Shown here: positions 31,153-41,117 of the stretch, in pieces
Layout of the letters: each line of letters opens with the position of its first letter
Numbering within the stretch: the stretch's first letter is position 1
Source: a virus
Strand: one strand, 5' to 3'
Virus record (IMG/VR): IMGVR_UViG_3300038428_000280
Span: 21,161 to 85,160 of that record
Length of the DNA stretch: 64,000 nt
Notes under the pieces: model-generated
Seen by the model: only the letters and a program-made list of their open reading frames with translations
What the model was told of the DNA's origin: nothing
The model's database searches: none
Translations under genes and position numbers: made by a program

Positions 31153-32655
31153 ATGGATACTACAGCAATTAACAAAAAACCAAAAGGTTTATTACTATCA
31201 GACGACTTAAGAATGCATTCAGGAGTCGCTACAATGAGTAGAGAACTCGTTTTGGGAACAGTCAAGGCTTATGATTGGGTTCAGATTGCCGGTGCAATTC
31301 AACATCCTGAAAAAGGCAAAGTAATCAACATGGATGCGGCTACTGCGCAAATGACAGGCGTTAAAGACGCACACGTTACAATTTATCCTGTTGATGGTTA
31401 TGGGAATGAGGAACTTTTGTTTGCTATTATGGATAGAGAAAAACCCGATTTCATTATGCATTTCACAGATCCAAGATTTTGGGGGTGGTTATATTCCCTA
31501 GAAAGGCAAATCAGGTCCAAAATACCACTCACATATTACAACATTTGGGACGATGTACCATATCCGATGTATAACAGGCCATATTATGAATCCTGTGATT
31601 TATTGATGTCAATCAGCAAACAAACCTATAATATAAACAAATGGGTATTGGGTCCTGATAAAATTTCCACCATAGATTCTCCAAATACCGATGGAAGAGC
31701 CGTATTGCATTACGTTCCGCATGGAATTAATAAGACCATTTTTTATCCCATTCCCGACGACGATGCCAATTTAAAGAAAAGAAAAAAAGAAATTTTCAAC
31801 AACAAGAATTATGATTTTGTAATCTTTTACAATTCACGCAATGTTCAGAGAAAAAGAACCAGCAATATTATGTTGGCCTACAAAGCCCTTTGTGACAATC
31901 TCACACCTGAGGAAGCGGCAAAATGTGTATTGGTATTACACACCGAAGTCCGTCAGGATGCTGGAACAGATTTGATTGCAGTCAAGGAAGCGTTTTGTCC
32001 AAATTATGACGTTATCTTTTCCACATCAAAATATTCACCACAAGATATGAACCTGTTGTATAACATGGCTGACGTTACCATTAACATATCATCCAATGAA
32101 GGATTTGGTCTTTCAACGGCTGAATCACTCATGAGTGGGACGCCCATTATCGTAGCGGTGACGGGTGGCTTGCAGGATCAAATTGGGCAAACAAAGGACG
32201 ATGGTTCGCCCATTGAATTTGATTTAAACTTCGGGTCAAATAATGTAGGAAAGTATAAGAAGCATGGTGTTTGGGCGTATCCTGTTTATCCGCCAGTACA
32301 ATGTATCCAAGGTTCCATACCAACGCCATATATTTTTGATGATATGACACGTTGGGAAGATGCAGCCGAAGGCTTGATGTATTGGTATCTAGCCGGTCCT
32401 AAAAAAAGAGAATGGTGTGGTCAGCAAGGAAGAGAATGGGCATTGAAGGAAGGAGGTATCAATGCTGAAAACATGTGCGACCAATTTATCAAATGTATGA
32501 ACTATACATTGGATAATTTTAAACCAGTAAAACCTTTCAGTATTTTCACCGAAAAGGATTATGTGGGCAACTTGATGCCGGGTGGTATGGGGTTTGAAAT
32601 TCCAAAATTTGATAAAGATAAAATCAAACAAGAAATAGAAAAGATAAATATATGA
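31153..32655 (+). CDS. Glycosyltransferase, GT4-like (GT-B fold)
   Basis: 500 aa. The C-terminal half shows the GT4 pattern: SSNEGFGLSTAESLMSGTP with the E-x7-E-like donor-binding region, followed by VAVTGGLQDQI. The N-terminal half has an alternating alpha/beta pattern with FIMHFTDPRFWGWL. It transfers a sugar from a nucleotide donor; acceptor unknown. It starts the glycosylation island. Its stop overlaps the next ATG (ATATGA). Confidence 0.85.
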   Translation: MDTTAINKKPKGLLLSDDLRMHSGVATMSRELVLGTVKAYDWVQIAGAIQHPEKGKVINMDAATAQMTGVKDAHVTIYPVDGYGNEELLFAIMDREKPDFIMHFTDPRFWGWLYSLERQIRSKIPLTYYNIWDDVPYPMYNRPYYESCDLLMSISKQTYNINKWVLGPDKISTIDSPNTDGRAVLHYVPHGINKTIFYPIPDDDANLKKRKKEIFNNKNYDFVIFYNSRNVQRKRTSNIMLAYKALCDNLTPEEAAKCVLVLHTEVRQDAGTDLIAVKEAFCPNYDVIFSTSKYSPQDMNLLYNMADVTINISSNEGFGLSTAESLMSGTPIIVAVTGGLQDQIGQTKDDGSPIEFDLNFGSNNVGKYKKHGVWAYPVYPPVQCIQGSIPTPYIFDDMTRWEDAAEGLMYWYLAGPKKREWCGQQGREWALKEGGINAENMCDQFIKCMNYTLDNFKPVKPFSIFTEKDYVGNLMPGGMGFEIPKFDKDKIKQEIEKINI

Positions 32656-32852
32656 AAAAATCAAAATCAAAATCTATTTTGTTTATAGGTCTTGACAGCA
32701 CTCGCTTCAAAAAAGAAGAAGATTATAAAAAATATGCTGATAAGATTAATGAACAGTTTAGAGAAGGTACGGGAATTATCGACGAAAAATTACCTATTGT
32801 AGTTTATGATAAGTCATCCACAAGTATAGACCTTTTAGAAATAAAATTATGA
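32652..32852 (+). CDS. Small hypothetical protein
   Basis: 66 aa, starting MKKSKSKSILFIGLDSTRF, with a charged helix and a final strand. Coupled at both ends by ATGA overlaps. Not recognised. Confidence 0.55.
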   Translation: MKKSKSKSILFIGLDSTRFKKEEDYKKYADKINEQFREGTGIIDEKLPIVVYDKSSTSIDLLEIKL

Positions 32853-33334
32853 ACGAAAAAGAGCGAAAAGTAATGGCAGCTTGCATAACCGAAGCAAAAA
32901 ATCAAAGAACCGAAGCATTAAAAAATGCTAAAGCAGCATTAGAAGAAGCATTTCCTGAACACAGTGCAACAATAAGTCAAAAGATAGAGGAAGATGGCGT
33001 CACCAAGAAAGACTTGGATGAAATGATTGATGAATTGGAATCAGGTATTGCCACCACTACATCTACTACATCCACTGATGAAGAAGCAGAAACTAAAAAG
33101 CCATCGTTCTTTCAAAATTTATCTAGTTCTCTTCATCGAGGAAAAATTAATGAAAGAAACAACTTTAAAAATCGATTTAGACTATTGGCAGGAATAAATA
33201 CCAGCCCGGCAGTAGCAAGATTGACGATAAAAGAAGGAGTGGTTGTTGATTTAACTGAAATACCAAAGTGGTATGATATTATTAGATATAAATTATGTGG
33301 ATTTAAATATGAAGTGTTGGTAGAACAACTATAA
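32849..33334 (+). CDS. Hypothetical charged protein
   Basis: 161 aa. The N-terminal 65 residues are a charged helical region (KALKNAKAALEEAFPEH, DLDEMIDELE), then a Thr/Ser-rich linker (ATTTSTTSTDEE) and a compact basic C-terminal part (KFKNRFRLLAG type). Not recognised. Last gene before the dUTPase promoter. Confidence 0.55.
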   Translation: MNEKERKVMAACITEAKNQRTEALKNAKAALEEAFPEHSATISQKIEEDGVTKKDLDEMIDELESGIATTTSTTSTDEEAETKKPSFFQNLSSSLHRGKINERNNFKNRFRLLAGINTSPAVARLTIKEGVVVDLTEIPKWYDIIRYKLCGFKYEVLVEQL

Positions 33335-33338
33335 TAAG

Positions 33339-33366
33339 TTGAATAATCTAATGGTTACGATATAAT
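33339..33366 (+). promoter_or_regulatory. Early-type promoter, -10 box 7 nt before ATG
   Basis: TTGAAT (33339-33344), 16 bp, perfect TATAAT (33361-33366), 7 nt, ATG 33374 of the dUTPase gene. Confidence 0.75.
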
Positions 33367-33373
33367 AGGTTAC

Positions 33374-34075
33374 ATGAAAATACACGTCAAAGATTCAAAA
33401 GATTTAATTATACCTCAAGCCGCCACTCCACAATCCTCAGGCTATGATGTTATAGCCTTGGAAGACCCCAAAATTATAGGAGAACAGGATGGGGCAAATA
33501 TTTGGAAATCAATAGATTACATAGAATACAAAACAGGATTGTTTATTGCTCCACAGCAGGAAATGGCAGCAGTATTTATAAGTTCCCACATTCAAAATTA
33601 CCACACACTTATTTTTCCCCGTTCAAGTGTAAGAAAATATAATTTGGTTTTGGCAAATAGCATTGGATTGATTGATAATGATTACAGAGGCGAATTGATT
33701 TTGTGTTTTAAATACATATGGCAACCGGATGATATGTTTCCATGCGTCGTTCCACTTGATGATGTCACGGGAAGAAAAACCTTGAGAGGACAAATCAATA
33801 TAGATAAAATCTACAAGAAAGGGGACAAAATCGGTCAAGTTGTAGCCGAAGTCACCAATCCCATTGATTGGATGGTGGTGGCAGATTTAACAACTACCAC
33901 AAGAGGAACGGGTGGGTTTGGTAGCACGACATCAACCATTACAGAAAAAAAAATTGAATCGCCGAAAGAAGCTAGTAATTTAATTGACAAATGGAAGAAA
34001 ACAGGAGCGTCGGAAATTCCCACTCCACAAAAATACGAATCAATAATTAAGGAAAGAGAGAAAAAAATCGTATAA
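33374..34075 (+). CDS. dut: dUTP diphosphatase (dUTPase)
   Basis: 233 aa, trimeric-type dUTPase. The motifs are in order: SSGYDVIA (motif 1), FPRSSVRKYN (motif 2), NSIGLIDNDYRGE (motif 3, catalytic aspartate), GDKIGQVV (motif 4) and a C-terminal RGTGGFGST (motif 5). It hydrolyses dUTP to dUMP, keeping uracil out of DNA and supplying dTMP synthesis. It is longer than usual (about 150 aa) because of an insertion between motifs 3 and 4 and a 40-residue tail after motif 5. Its likely leaderless promoter suggests early expression. Confidence 0.92.
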   Translation: MKIHVKDSKDLIIPQAATPQSSGYDVIALEDPKIIGEQDGANIWKSIDYIEYKTGLFIAPQQEMAAVFISSHIQNYHTLIFPRSSVRKYNLVLANSIGLIDNDYRGELILCFKYIWQPDDMFPCVVPLDDVTGRKTLRGQINIDKIYKKGDKIGQVVAEVTNPIDWMVVADLTTTTRGTGGFGSTTSTITEKKIESPKEASNLIDKWKKTGASEIPTPQKYESIIKEREKKIV

Positions 34076-34294
34076 ATGAAAAAAATTATTGTACCCAAAG
34101 TTAACGAAGAATCAAAATTTTTCTGTGACCATCATCCTGACAGAGAATGCTTCGGCCAATTAAAAATGAATTTTTGGTATGGAAGCCAACATGATATGAC
34201 AGAAATTGAAATTCATTTATGTGATGAATGCGCAGATGAATTGATTAACGAATTTAAAAATAAATTTGGAGCAAAAATAATAGATTCATTTTAA
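34076..34294 (+). CDS. Small zinc-binding protein
   Basis: 72 aa with FCDHHPDREC near the N-terminus and LCDECADELI later, a plausible zinc-binding set. It begins at the base after the dUTPase stop. Function unknown. Confidence 0.55.
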   Translation: MKKIIVPKVNEESKFFCDHHPDRECFGQLKMNFWYGSQHDMTEIEIHLCDECADELINEFKNKFGAKIIDSF

Positions 34295-34314
34295 AAGAAT
34301 CAAGAATAAATGAT

Positions 34315-35730
34315 ATGAGTAAACCATTGTGTATATTTCAGAGTCCGATGTGGACTCGTAGCGGATATGGCGATTTGGGAATGGCATTAGCCAAAAGTTT
34401 GTTGCGATATGACAAATATGACCTGATGATTGTTCCTACTCGTTGGGGTGGATGTAGTCGAAAATATTTGGAATCCGATATGACCGACCCCATAGAACAG
34501 GAATTATACAAAAGAATTGTCCGACAGCCCGTAAACAGGCAACCGGAATTGTTTATTCAATGTTCGATTCCCAACGAATTTCAACCACCCGCAAAATACA
34601 ACATCGGCATCACTGCAGGTATAGAAACAACCGTGGCTAGACCGGATTGGATTGAAGGCTTGAATCGAATGAACTTGAATCTTGTCACTTCAAATCATGC
34701 CAAAAAAGTGTTTGTGGAAGCCTCTTACCACAAGCAACCTGAACCCAATCAACCACCCCCACCTGAATTAAAATCTCTAAAACCTATGGAAGTGTTGTTT
34801 TGGGGCGCCGACCTGTCAATTTATGGCAACGACAAATCGTTTGAGCCAAGGGTTGAAGAAGAATTATATGCGGTCAAGGAAGACTTTTGTTTTCTTTTTG
34901 TTGGTCAGTGGACAAGCGGGGGATTGTTCAATGACAGAAAAGACATAGGAAATCTAATCAAATGCTTTTTGACGACCTTTTCCAATATGGGACTTAAAAA
35001 GAAACCAGCCTTGATTATCAAAACAAGTGGTGCAGCCATATGCAACATGGACAAGCATGAAATGATTAATCGGCTAAAAGCAGTCAAAGGCATGGTGGCA
35101 CAGGAAAGAAAAACCAACGACCTTCCCAATGTTTATATTTTGTATGGAGAACTGACTGAACCAGAAATGAATGCCCTTTATAATCATCCAAAGATTAAAG
35201 CACACATTTCCTTCACTCATGGTGAAGGTTTTGGTCATCCATTATTACTTTCAACGTTAAGTGGTAAACCGCTGTTGGTTTCCAATTGGAGTGGTCATTT
35301 GGATTTTCTTGACCCAAAACTTTGTAAATTGTTACATGGTGATGTGAAACCACTTCCGTCTGATTGTGTCAATGAATGGTTGATTAAGGAGTCTTCATGG
35401 TTCACCGTGGATTACAATAAGGCAATGGAATCGATGAAAAATTGTTTTCATTTTTACAGGCCACATCTTGAATTGGCAGAAGTTTTACGTAAAAGAAATG
35501 TCGAACAATTTTCCCTTCAAGCTATGGACAAAAGGTTTCACGGTCTTTTGGATCAATATGTTCCCAAATTTGCTACCGAAACCAAATTGGTTCTACCCAA
35601 ATTAAAAAGAGTAGTAAAAGATGCAGTCACAGGTGAATTGAGACCACCTACATGTAGTTATGCATCAACCTCTTCAGCGGAAACAAGTTCTAATAGCAGC
35701 AGTAGTAGTAATGTAACAAGTTCGGCATGA
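34315..35730 (+). CDS. Glycosyltransferase, GT4-like
   Basis: 471 aa. The GT-B pattern is visible: SPMWTRSGYGDLG at the N-terminus and SFTHGEGFGHPLLLSTLSGKPLLVSNWSGH (E-x7-type donor site) in the C-terminal domain. The final ~35 residues are Ser/Thr-rich and look like a disordered tail. It is coupled to the GT2 gene that follows. Confidence 0.82.
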   Translation: MSKPLCIFQSPMWTRSGYGDLGMALAKSLLRYDKYDLMIVPTRWGGCSRKYLESDMTDPIEQELYKRIVRQPVNRQPELFIQCSIPNEFQPPAKYNIGITAGIETTVARPDWIEGLNRMNLNLVTSNHAKKVFVEASYHKQPEPNQPPPPELKSLKPMEVLFWGADLSIYGNDKSFEPRVEEELYAVKEDFCFLFVGQWTSGGLFNDRKDIGNLIKCFLTTFSNMGLKKKPALIIKTSGAAICNMDKHEMINRLKAVKGMVAQERKTNDLPNVYILYGELTEPEMNALYNHPKIKAHISFTHGEGFGHPLLLSTLSGKPLLVSNWSGHLDFLDPKLCKLLHGDVKPLPSDCVNEWLIKESSWFTVDYNKAMESMKNCFHFYRPHLELAEVLRKRNVEQFSLQAMDKRFHGLLDQYVPKFATETKLVLPKLKRVVKDAVTGELRPPTCSYASTSSAETSSNSSSSSNVTSSA

Positions 35731-36683
35731 AAATTTCCTATTTAATCACCGTTCACAATGAAACCGATACCTTAATCAAGCTTTTAGAACGATTGATAAA
35801 CAACAAGTTTGATGAAGATGAAATGGTTGTGCTGGATGATTTTTCAGACAATGCAGAAACGAAAAAAATTCTAACCCAAGCATCTGAAAAAATATCTATT
35901 TTCCAACACGCACTAAACAATGATTACGGTTCACATAAAAATTTTGGTAATTCCAAATGTTTAGGCGATTGGATCTTTCAAATCGACGCGGATGAATTAC
36001 CGTCTGAAACTTTGATTTTTAATATCAGAGATATTATATCGACGAATTTGAATGTTGAATTAATATACGTTTCAAGGATAAATGACTTTAAAGGTGTCAC
36101 GGATGCTCATGCTAAACAATGGGGATGGAAACTTACTCCATCACCATCTTGTAGTAACAGACCTATAGTAAATTGGCCGGATTATCAAAGCCGAATTTAT
36201 AAGAGGATTCCAGACAGAATAAAATGGGATAGAAGATTGCATGAAACCATTACTGGTCATAATGAATATGCGTTTCTACCTAAAGAAGAAGATTTAGCAT
36301 TATACCATGATAAAACTATAGAAAAACAGATAGAAACCAATTTAAAATATAACAAATTATTCACTTATGAAGAAAATATAGGCCATACAATTGGCGACTC
36401 TAAACCTAGAATATTGACGTTCTATTGGAATGTCAATGACTTAAAAGAATATGGCACTTTACCAAAAATAGGTGATATATTAAATAATCATTCATCGTGG
36501 AAAAGATTATGGGAAATGTATTTTAAACAAGATTTTATGAAAGAAAATGATGTATTCAAAGTAGTTGAAATTATAGACTTGAGAACTATATCAGAGGAAC
36601 AAATAAAAAATATACAAATGAAATACAATATCAATATAAATAAAAACATGACGCATCTTCTAAGAGTGACACAAAACAAATAA
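35727..36683 (+). CDS. Glycosyltransferase family 2 (GT-A)
   Basis: 318 aa. The N-terminus ISYLITVHNET and VVLDDFSDN, followed by WIFQIDADE (the DxD metal motif), are typical for GT2. No membrane helices, so it acts in the cytoplasm. ATGA overlap with the previous gene. Confidence 0.82.
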   Translation: MKISYLITVHNETDTLIKLLERLINNKFDEDEMVVLDDFSDNAETKKILTQASEKISIFQHALNNDYGSHKNFGNSKCLGDWIFQIDADELPSETLIFNIRDIISTNLNVELIYVSRINDFKGVTDAHAKQWGWKLTPSPSCSNRPIVNWPDYQSRIYKRIPDRIKWDRRLHETITGHNEYAFLPKEEDLALYHDKTIEKQIETNLKYNKLFTYEENIGHTIGDSKPRILTFYWNVNDLKEYGTLPKIGDILNNHSSWKRLWEMYFKQDFMKENDVFKVVEIIDLRTISEEQIKNIQMKYNININKNMTHLLRVTQNK

Positions 36684-36684
36684 T

Positions 36685-37284
36685 ATGAGTGAATGGAAAA
36701 TTAAAAGGCAAGCCTACAGACCTTCGGTAAAACCGATTCAAAACAAGGAAAAAACGCTTAAGGAAATTTATGACGAGGTTTTGTTGTTGGGTTTTAACAC
36801 TGACAAGGGTACGACTCATAGTTATATAGACACTTATTCAACCTTGTTTGAACCTTATCGAAATGAACCAATCAATTTTTTGGAAATCGGAGCCGATTTT
36901 GGATATAGTCTTGCTTTATGGCGAGCCTATTTTGAAAAGGCAAACATTTATGGCATAGATAATAGGGATGTATTGCAATACGATGAGGATGTAAAAGTGA
37001 CATTTTATGATGCCAATGACGCATCCATCATAAACAAATTTTATTCTGACATAGAATTTGATATAGTCGTGGATGATGCAAGCCACGAAGTTAATTATCA
37101 AGCCATGCGATTTCCAATTTATTTTCCAAAAATAAAAAAGGGTGGCATCTATGTCATAGAGGATGTTCAAGCCTTGGATACGGAAGGTCAACTATTAAAA
37201 AATCTTGACCCTAGTGCAGAAATAATAGACCTTAGAAAAGTAAAAGACAGATATGATGATGTATTGGTGATATACAGGAAATAA
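36685..37284 (+). CDS. SAM-dependent methyltransferase
   Basis: 199 aa. It has FLEIGADFGYSLALW as the SAM-binding motif I, GIDNRD after strand 2, and VVDDASHEV as the post-motif region, the layout of macrocin-O-methyltransferase/TylF-like enzymes. It probably O-methylates a sugar or glycan intermediate in the island. Confidence 0.78.
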   Translation: MSEWKIKRQAYRPSVKPIQNKEKTLKEIYDEVLLLGFNTDKGTTHSYIDTYSTLFEPYRNEPINFLEIGADFGYSLALWRAYFEKANIYGIDNRDVLQYDEDVKVTFYDANDASIINKFYSDIEFDIVVDDASHEVNYQAMRFPIYFPKIKKGGIYVIEDVQALDTEGQLLKNLDPSAEIIDLRKVKDRYDDVLVIYRK

Positions 37285-37288
37285 ATTA

Positions 37289-38521
37289 ATGAAAGATTAC
37301 AAACAATTAGATAAATGCCCAATAAGTCATTCCAAAAAAAGTATCACTTACTTTGATTTTGGAATGATTCCCTTGGTGAATAATCTAAACGACACCCAAT
37401 CAGAGTCATTATCATGTCCAACTTATCCCTTAATTCTCAATTACTATCCCCAAAGTAAATTATCAATGTTGTCTGTAGCTATTGACCCAAAATTATTATT
37501 TGACCATTATGTTTACAAATCAGGCACAAACAAACCATACATCGAACATTGTAAAAACATGTATGATTATCTGTCAAAATTTGTCACTATCAGACATGAC
37601 GATACAGTTGTAGATATAGGTGGAAATGACGGAACACTTTTAAAAACATTTGTTGAAAAATCCAAGGTAAAAATCTCGCCCATTAACATTGACCCAAGTG
37701 AAAATTTAAGTGAGATAAGCAAAAATAATGGTATTTCTACCTTAACCAAAAGATGGACTTATGGTTTGGCAAGTTCACCCTCTTTTGCAAGACAATGCAA
37801 AGTAATCACATCCACCAATGTATTTCAACACGTTGAAGACATAGGCGATTTTGCTTCGGGTGTTCATAACGCATTGACCAATGACGGTGTATGGTGTTTG
37901 GAATTTCCATATTGGAAAAAAGATTTGGAAACCATTCAATATGACCAAGTATATCACGAACACATATACTATTATTTGTTGACGCCCCTTAATGACCTCT
38001 TTTCACAAAAAGGATTGGAAATTATAGATGTGTCCGAACAAACCATTCACTGTGGAAGTCTTAGAATCATCAGTAGAATCGGAAGAAACAGAATGCCCAA
38101 TCCTGCCGTGTCAAAATTCATAAAGGAAGAATTGATATTTGATGAGAATTTTTACACCAATTGGAGAGAAAAAGTCAAAACCCACATATTCGACAGCCGA
38201 ACAATGTTACTTGACCTTAAAAAATCAGGTAAGAAAATAGCCGCATTTGGTGCAGCCGCCAAAGGATGTCTTTTTTTAAACGCGACCAATATAAACCACA
38301 AAACCATAGATTACATTGTTGATGATACGGACACCAAACAAAATAAATTTATGCCGGGTGTGGGAATACAAATAGTTGATAGAAACCGACTAATCAAAGA
38401 CCCTCCTGATTACATCGTAATTCTTGCCCATAATTTTGCTGATTACATCACCGAATCTTTGCGGCCCATTTACAAGGGCAAGTTTATCAATATGTTTCCA
38501 CAACCGACAATTTATGAATAA
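37289..38521 (+). CDS. Sugar C-methyltransferase-like protein
   Basis: 410 aa with a three-part architecture: an N-terminal zinc-knuckle-like segment (CPISHSKKS), a central Rossmann methyltransferase domain with VVDIGGNDGTLL, and a C-terminal domain with KIAAFGAAAKGCLFLN and IDYIVDDT. This is the arrangement of TylC3/NovU-type nucleotide-sugar C-3 methyltransferases, which make branched deoxysugars. A ketosugar substrate, as produced by Gmd-type enzymes, would fit. Start at 37289, 4 nt after the upstream stop. Confidence 0.85.
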   Translation: MKDYKQLDKCPISHSKKSITYFDFGMIPLVNNLNDTQSESLSCPTYPLILNYYPQSKLSMLSVAIDPKLLFDHYVYKSGTNKPYIEHCKNMYDYLSKFVTIRHDDTVVDIGGNDGTLLKTFVEKSKVKISPINIDPSENLSEISKNNGISTLTKRWTYGLASSPSFARQCKVITSTNVFQHVEDIGDFASGVHNALTNDGVWCLEFPYWKKDLETIQYDQVYHEHIYYYLLTPLNDLFSQKGLEIIDVSEQTIHCGSLRIISRIGRNRMPNPAVSKFIKEELIFDENFYTNWREKVKTHIFDSRTMLLDLKKSGKKIAAFGAAAKGCLFLNATNINHKTIDYIVDDTDTKQNKFMPGVGIQIVDRNRLIKDPPDYIVILAHNFADYITESLRPIYKGKFINMFPQPTIYE

Positions 38522-39251
38522 AAGTTTGGTAGCCATTCTACATTACAATACCATAAGTTATACCGATGCGTTGTATGAAATGTTAAAACCATATGAACAT
38601 AATGATTATGATTTGGTTGTCATAAATAACGGTAGTGATGCAGGTAAAATAAGTAAATACACCACTTATAGTTCGGATATTAACACAGGTTACGGTGGTG
38701 GGCTGGATATGTCCCTGAAATTGTTTATTGACAGCCCGGAATATGATTCGTTCACTCTTTTAAATTCAGATTTGATTATTCACGGATACAATTTCATTAG
38801 CACGTTAAGAAAATTACTTTTCTCAAACGAAACTTTGATGCTTGTATCTCCATGTGTAATACAACCGATACCCAATCAATGTTTTTGGAAACAAATGCAC
38901 TGTTGGAATGCCACCGAATTGAGATATGTTCCATTTGTTGATTTTCAGTGTGCATTGATGAAAAGAAAATTGGCGGAAAAAATTGGCGAATTTGGAAGTC
39001 ATTATGGGTGGGTTCAGGATTTGATGACCGGCATTATTTGTGAGGATAACCAATGGAAAATCGCCGTTTGTGATTGGACACCAATTGTTCACATAGGAAA
39101 TGCTACCGTTAAGGAAAATCCCCATCTGTCAAATTACAATATATTAGCGCAACAAGAAATGGACCAATATTTTATTGACAGAAATCTTGTAGAACGGGCT
39201 AATCAACTAAAATTAAAATCCATAAATTACAATTATGCAACTCACACATAA
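38514..39251 (+). CDS. Glycosyltransferase family 2-like
   Basis: 245 aa from ATG 38514 (a longer frame from 38424 overlaps the methyltransferase gene and is not used). SLVAILHYNTISY and VVINNGSD, then SFTLLNSDLIIH (DxD-like), indicate the GT-A fold. It overlaps both neighbours. Confidence 0.75.
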   Translation: MNKSLVAILHYNTISYTDALYEMLKPYEHNDYDLVVINNGSDAGKISKYTTYSSDINTGYGGGLDMSLKLFIDSPEYDSFTLLNSDLIIHGYNFISTLRKLLFSNETLMLVSPCVIQPIPNQCFWKQMHCWNATELRYVPFVDFQCALMKRKLAEKIGEFGSHYGWVQDLMTGIICEDNQWKIAVCDWTPIVHIGNATVKENPHLSNYNILAQQEMDQYFIDRNLVERANQLKLKSINYNYATHT

Positions 39252-40062
39252 AATAGTTCTATATTGTAAATCATTTAGTGGAGATGTCCACCGATGTAAA
39301 ATTCTTCTTGATTCTGTACTCAAGCACAACAAGGATAACATACCATTTTACATTTCGGTACCTTTGGAAGACATGCATTTGTTCAGTTCCATGTTCCCCA
39401 ATGAAGTGCCTATCATATGCGATAATGATATAATCAAAAATAATTTAGCTCAAAGTTGGAAAAATCAACAGATTGTCAAGATGATGTTTTGGAAAACGGG
39501 TCTTGCAGAAAATTATGTGGTGTTGGATTCTGATTCCTATTTCATTAAAGATTTCCACATGAAAGATTTTTTGGTTAATTACGAAACACCACTCGATGAT
39601 GCTATTCCATATACAGTAATGCACGAACAAAAAGACCTGTTTCAATGGACAGCAAAATACAAGGGCATTCTTGGCTTTGACCCACAACAATCATTTGCTG
39701 AATGTAGGCAACCAATCATGGATTTGTTTGACAGAAAGGGCAGACTCTATGATTTTGGGCCTGTACCTGTCATTTGGTCTTCAAAAGTTTGGCAAAGTTT
39801 GGAAGAAGAATATATTAAACCAAATAACTTGACTTTTGAGGGGATAATTAATACAATATCCAGCGAATTTACTTGGTATGGAGAATGGTTACTAATAAAA
39901 AAACCAATAGAACTATGGCCCATCGAACCCATGTTCAAAGTATTTCACTATAAATTGGAATACGAACAATTAAAAGCAATGGGATACACCGAAGAGCATT
40001 GGGCACAAAATTATTTGGGTGTAGTAATGCAATCTTCATCGGGATTACCAATTAAGTATTAA
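39235..40062 (+). CDS. Glycosyltransferase-like protein (DUF6492 type)
   Basis: 275 aa. KIVLYCKSFSGDVHRCKILLDSV and YVVLDSDSYFIKDF, together with a C-terminal HYKLEYEQ region, match the DUF6492 family of predicted glycosyltransferases. The DSDS segment is the candidate DxD site. It overlaps the preceding gene by 17 nt. Confidence 0.72.
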   Translation: MQLTHKIVLYCKSFSGDVHRCKILLDSVLKHNKDNIPFYISVPLEDMHLFSSMFPNEVPIICDNDIIKNNLAQSWKNQQIVKMMFWKTGLAENYVVLDSDSYFIKDFHMKDFLVNYETPLDDAIPYTVMHEQKDLFQWTAKYKGILGFDPQQSFAECRQPIMDLFDRKGRLYDFGPVPVIWSSKVWQSLEEEYIKPNNLTFEGIINTISSEFTWYGEWLLIKKPIELWPIEPMFKVFHYKLEYEQLKAMGYTEEHWAQNYLGVVMQSSSGLPIKY

Positions 40063-40067
40063 ATATT

Positions 40068-40241
40068 ATGGAAACAATTACAAGAAGTCGAACTTTAAAA
40101 TGCAAAAAATGTAAAGCAGAAAACGAATATTATGTTGTTGTTCGACCCGATGATTTTGTTCCTCTAAAAGTTTTTATATGTTGGTATTGTAAAGCAAAAA
40201 ATACAATCAATGCAGAAACAGGAGAATATTATACATCTTAA
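40068..40241 (+). CDS. Tiny zinc-ribbon protein
   Basis: 57 aa starting METITRSRTLKCKKC at 40068, 5 nt after the previous stop. CKKC and CWYC are 26 residues apart, a two-knuckle zinc ribbon. The next gene starts 1 nt after its stop. The function is unknown, but its position inside the glycosylation operon is unusual. Confidence 0.65.
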   Translation: METITRSRTLKCKKCKAENEYYVVVRPDDFVPLKVFICWYCKAKNTINAETGEYYTS

Positions 40242-40242
40242 T

Positions 40243-41112
40243 ATGGAAAATCCAATTACATTTTGTATATCAACATTCAACAATTTGAATTATCTCAAAT
40301 TGGCGGTTAAGTCTGTAAGGAAATACTCTTATTTCAAGAATGCTCCGTTTATTGTTTATTCAGAAAATTCCACGGATGGAACAAATGAATGGATTATAAA
40401 TGAAGGAAAAAACATTCATCACATTGAACCGTATATTGAAAACAACATAATTACCAAAGGTATCGGCGGCGGCATGAATTTTTGCGCCAATAAGGTGAAG
40501 ACCCCGTGGATTATGTTTCTTCATGCTGATTTCTTTGTATCAAAAGATTGGGATATAAATGCTTTAAGAATTGCTGACAAAAACGGCGACATTCCTATTT
40601 GGGTATCCAGCTATAGAATTCAACCAAACATCTTTCATGAAGAAAGCAGGCCGGGCACCCTCGTCGTTCCCCCGGAAGAATTTGGCGAATACTATCACAA
40701 CTTTGATGAAGAACATTTCATCAACTATGCAGAACAATTCTCAGCACTCAATGACACGGAAATAAGAAAGGGTGAAGGAGTGTCAGGATTGATAAGAAAA
40801 AGAGATTGGGATGCGGTGGGAGGAAATGATGATTTGTTTGCTCCTGCTTATTATGAAGATTATGACCTGTTTGTTCGTATGCAGTTAGCAGGGTATAAAT
40901 TCGTGTTAACTGCTAGGTCGGTGGTCTATCATTTTGGTTCAAGGGCTAGCAGATTTCCGGATGACAATTTAACTCAAAGAAAACCGGAACTAGCCAACCA
41001 TGAAAGAAACGGATTTCAAAAATGGATGAAAAAATGGGGCCAACCACCACAATTCGATAATGAAGGATTTATCATTCCAATTCAAGGAACAAACAATCCT
41101 ATAAAAGTATAA
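40243..41112 (+). CDS. Glycosyltransferase family 2
   Basis: 289 aa from ATG 40243 (an upstream ATG at 40210 lies inside the zinc-ribbon gene). ITFCISTFNNLNYLKLAVKSV, FIVYSENSTDGT and WIMFLHADFF are the usual GT2 landmarks, and GGNDDLFAPAYYEDYDL is the acceptor-loop ED motif. Cytoplasmic. Confidence 0.83.
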   Translation: MENPITFCISTFNNLNYLKLAVKSVRKYSYFKNAPFIVYSENSTDGTNEWIINEGKNIHHIEPYIENNIITKGIGGGMNFCANKVKTPWIMFLHADFFVSKDWDINALRIADKNGDIPIWVSSYRIQPNIFHEESRPGTLVVPPEEFGEYYHNFDEEHFINYAEQFSALNDTEIRKGEGVSGLIRKRDWDAVGGNDDLFAPAYYEDYDLFVRMQLAGYKFVLTARSVVYHFGSRASRFPDDNLTQRKPELANHERNGFQKWMKKWGQPPQFDNEGFIIPIQGTNNPIKV

Positions 41113-41117
41113 AATAC

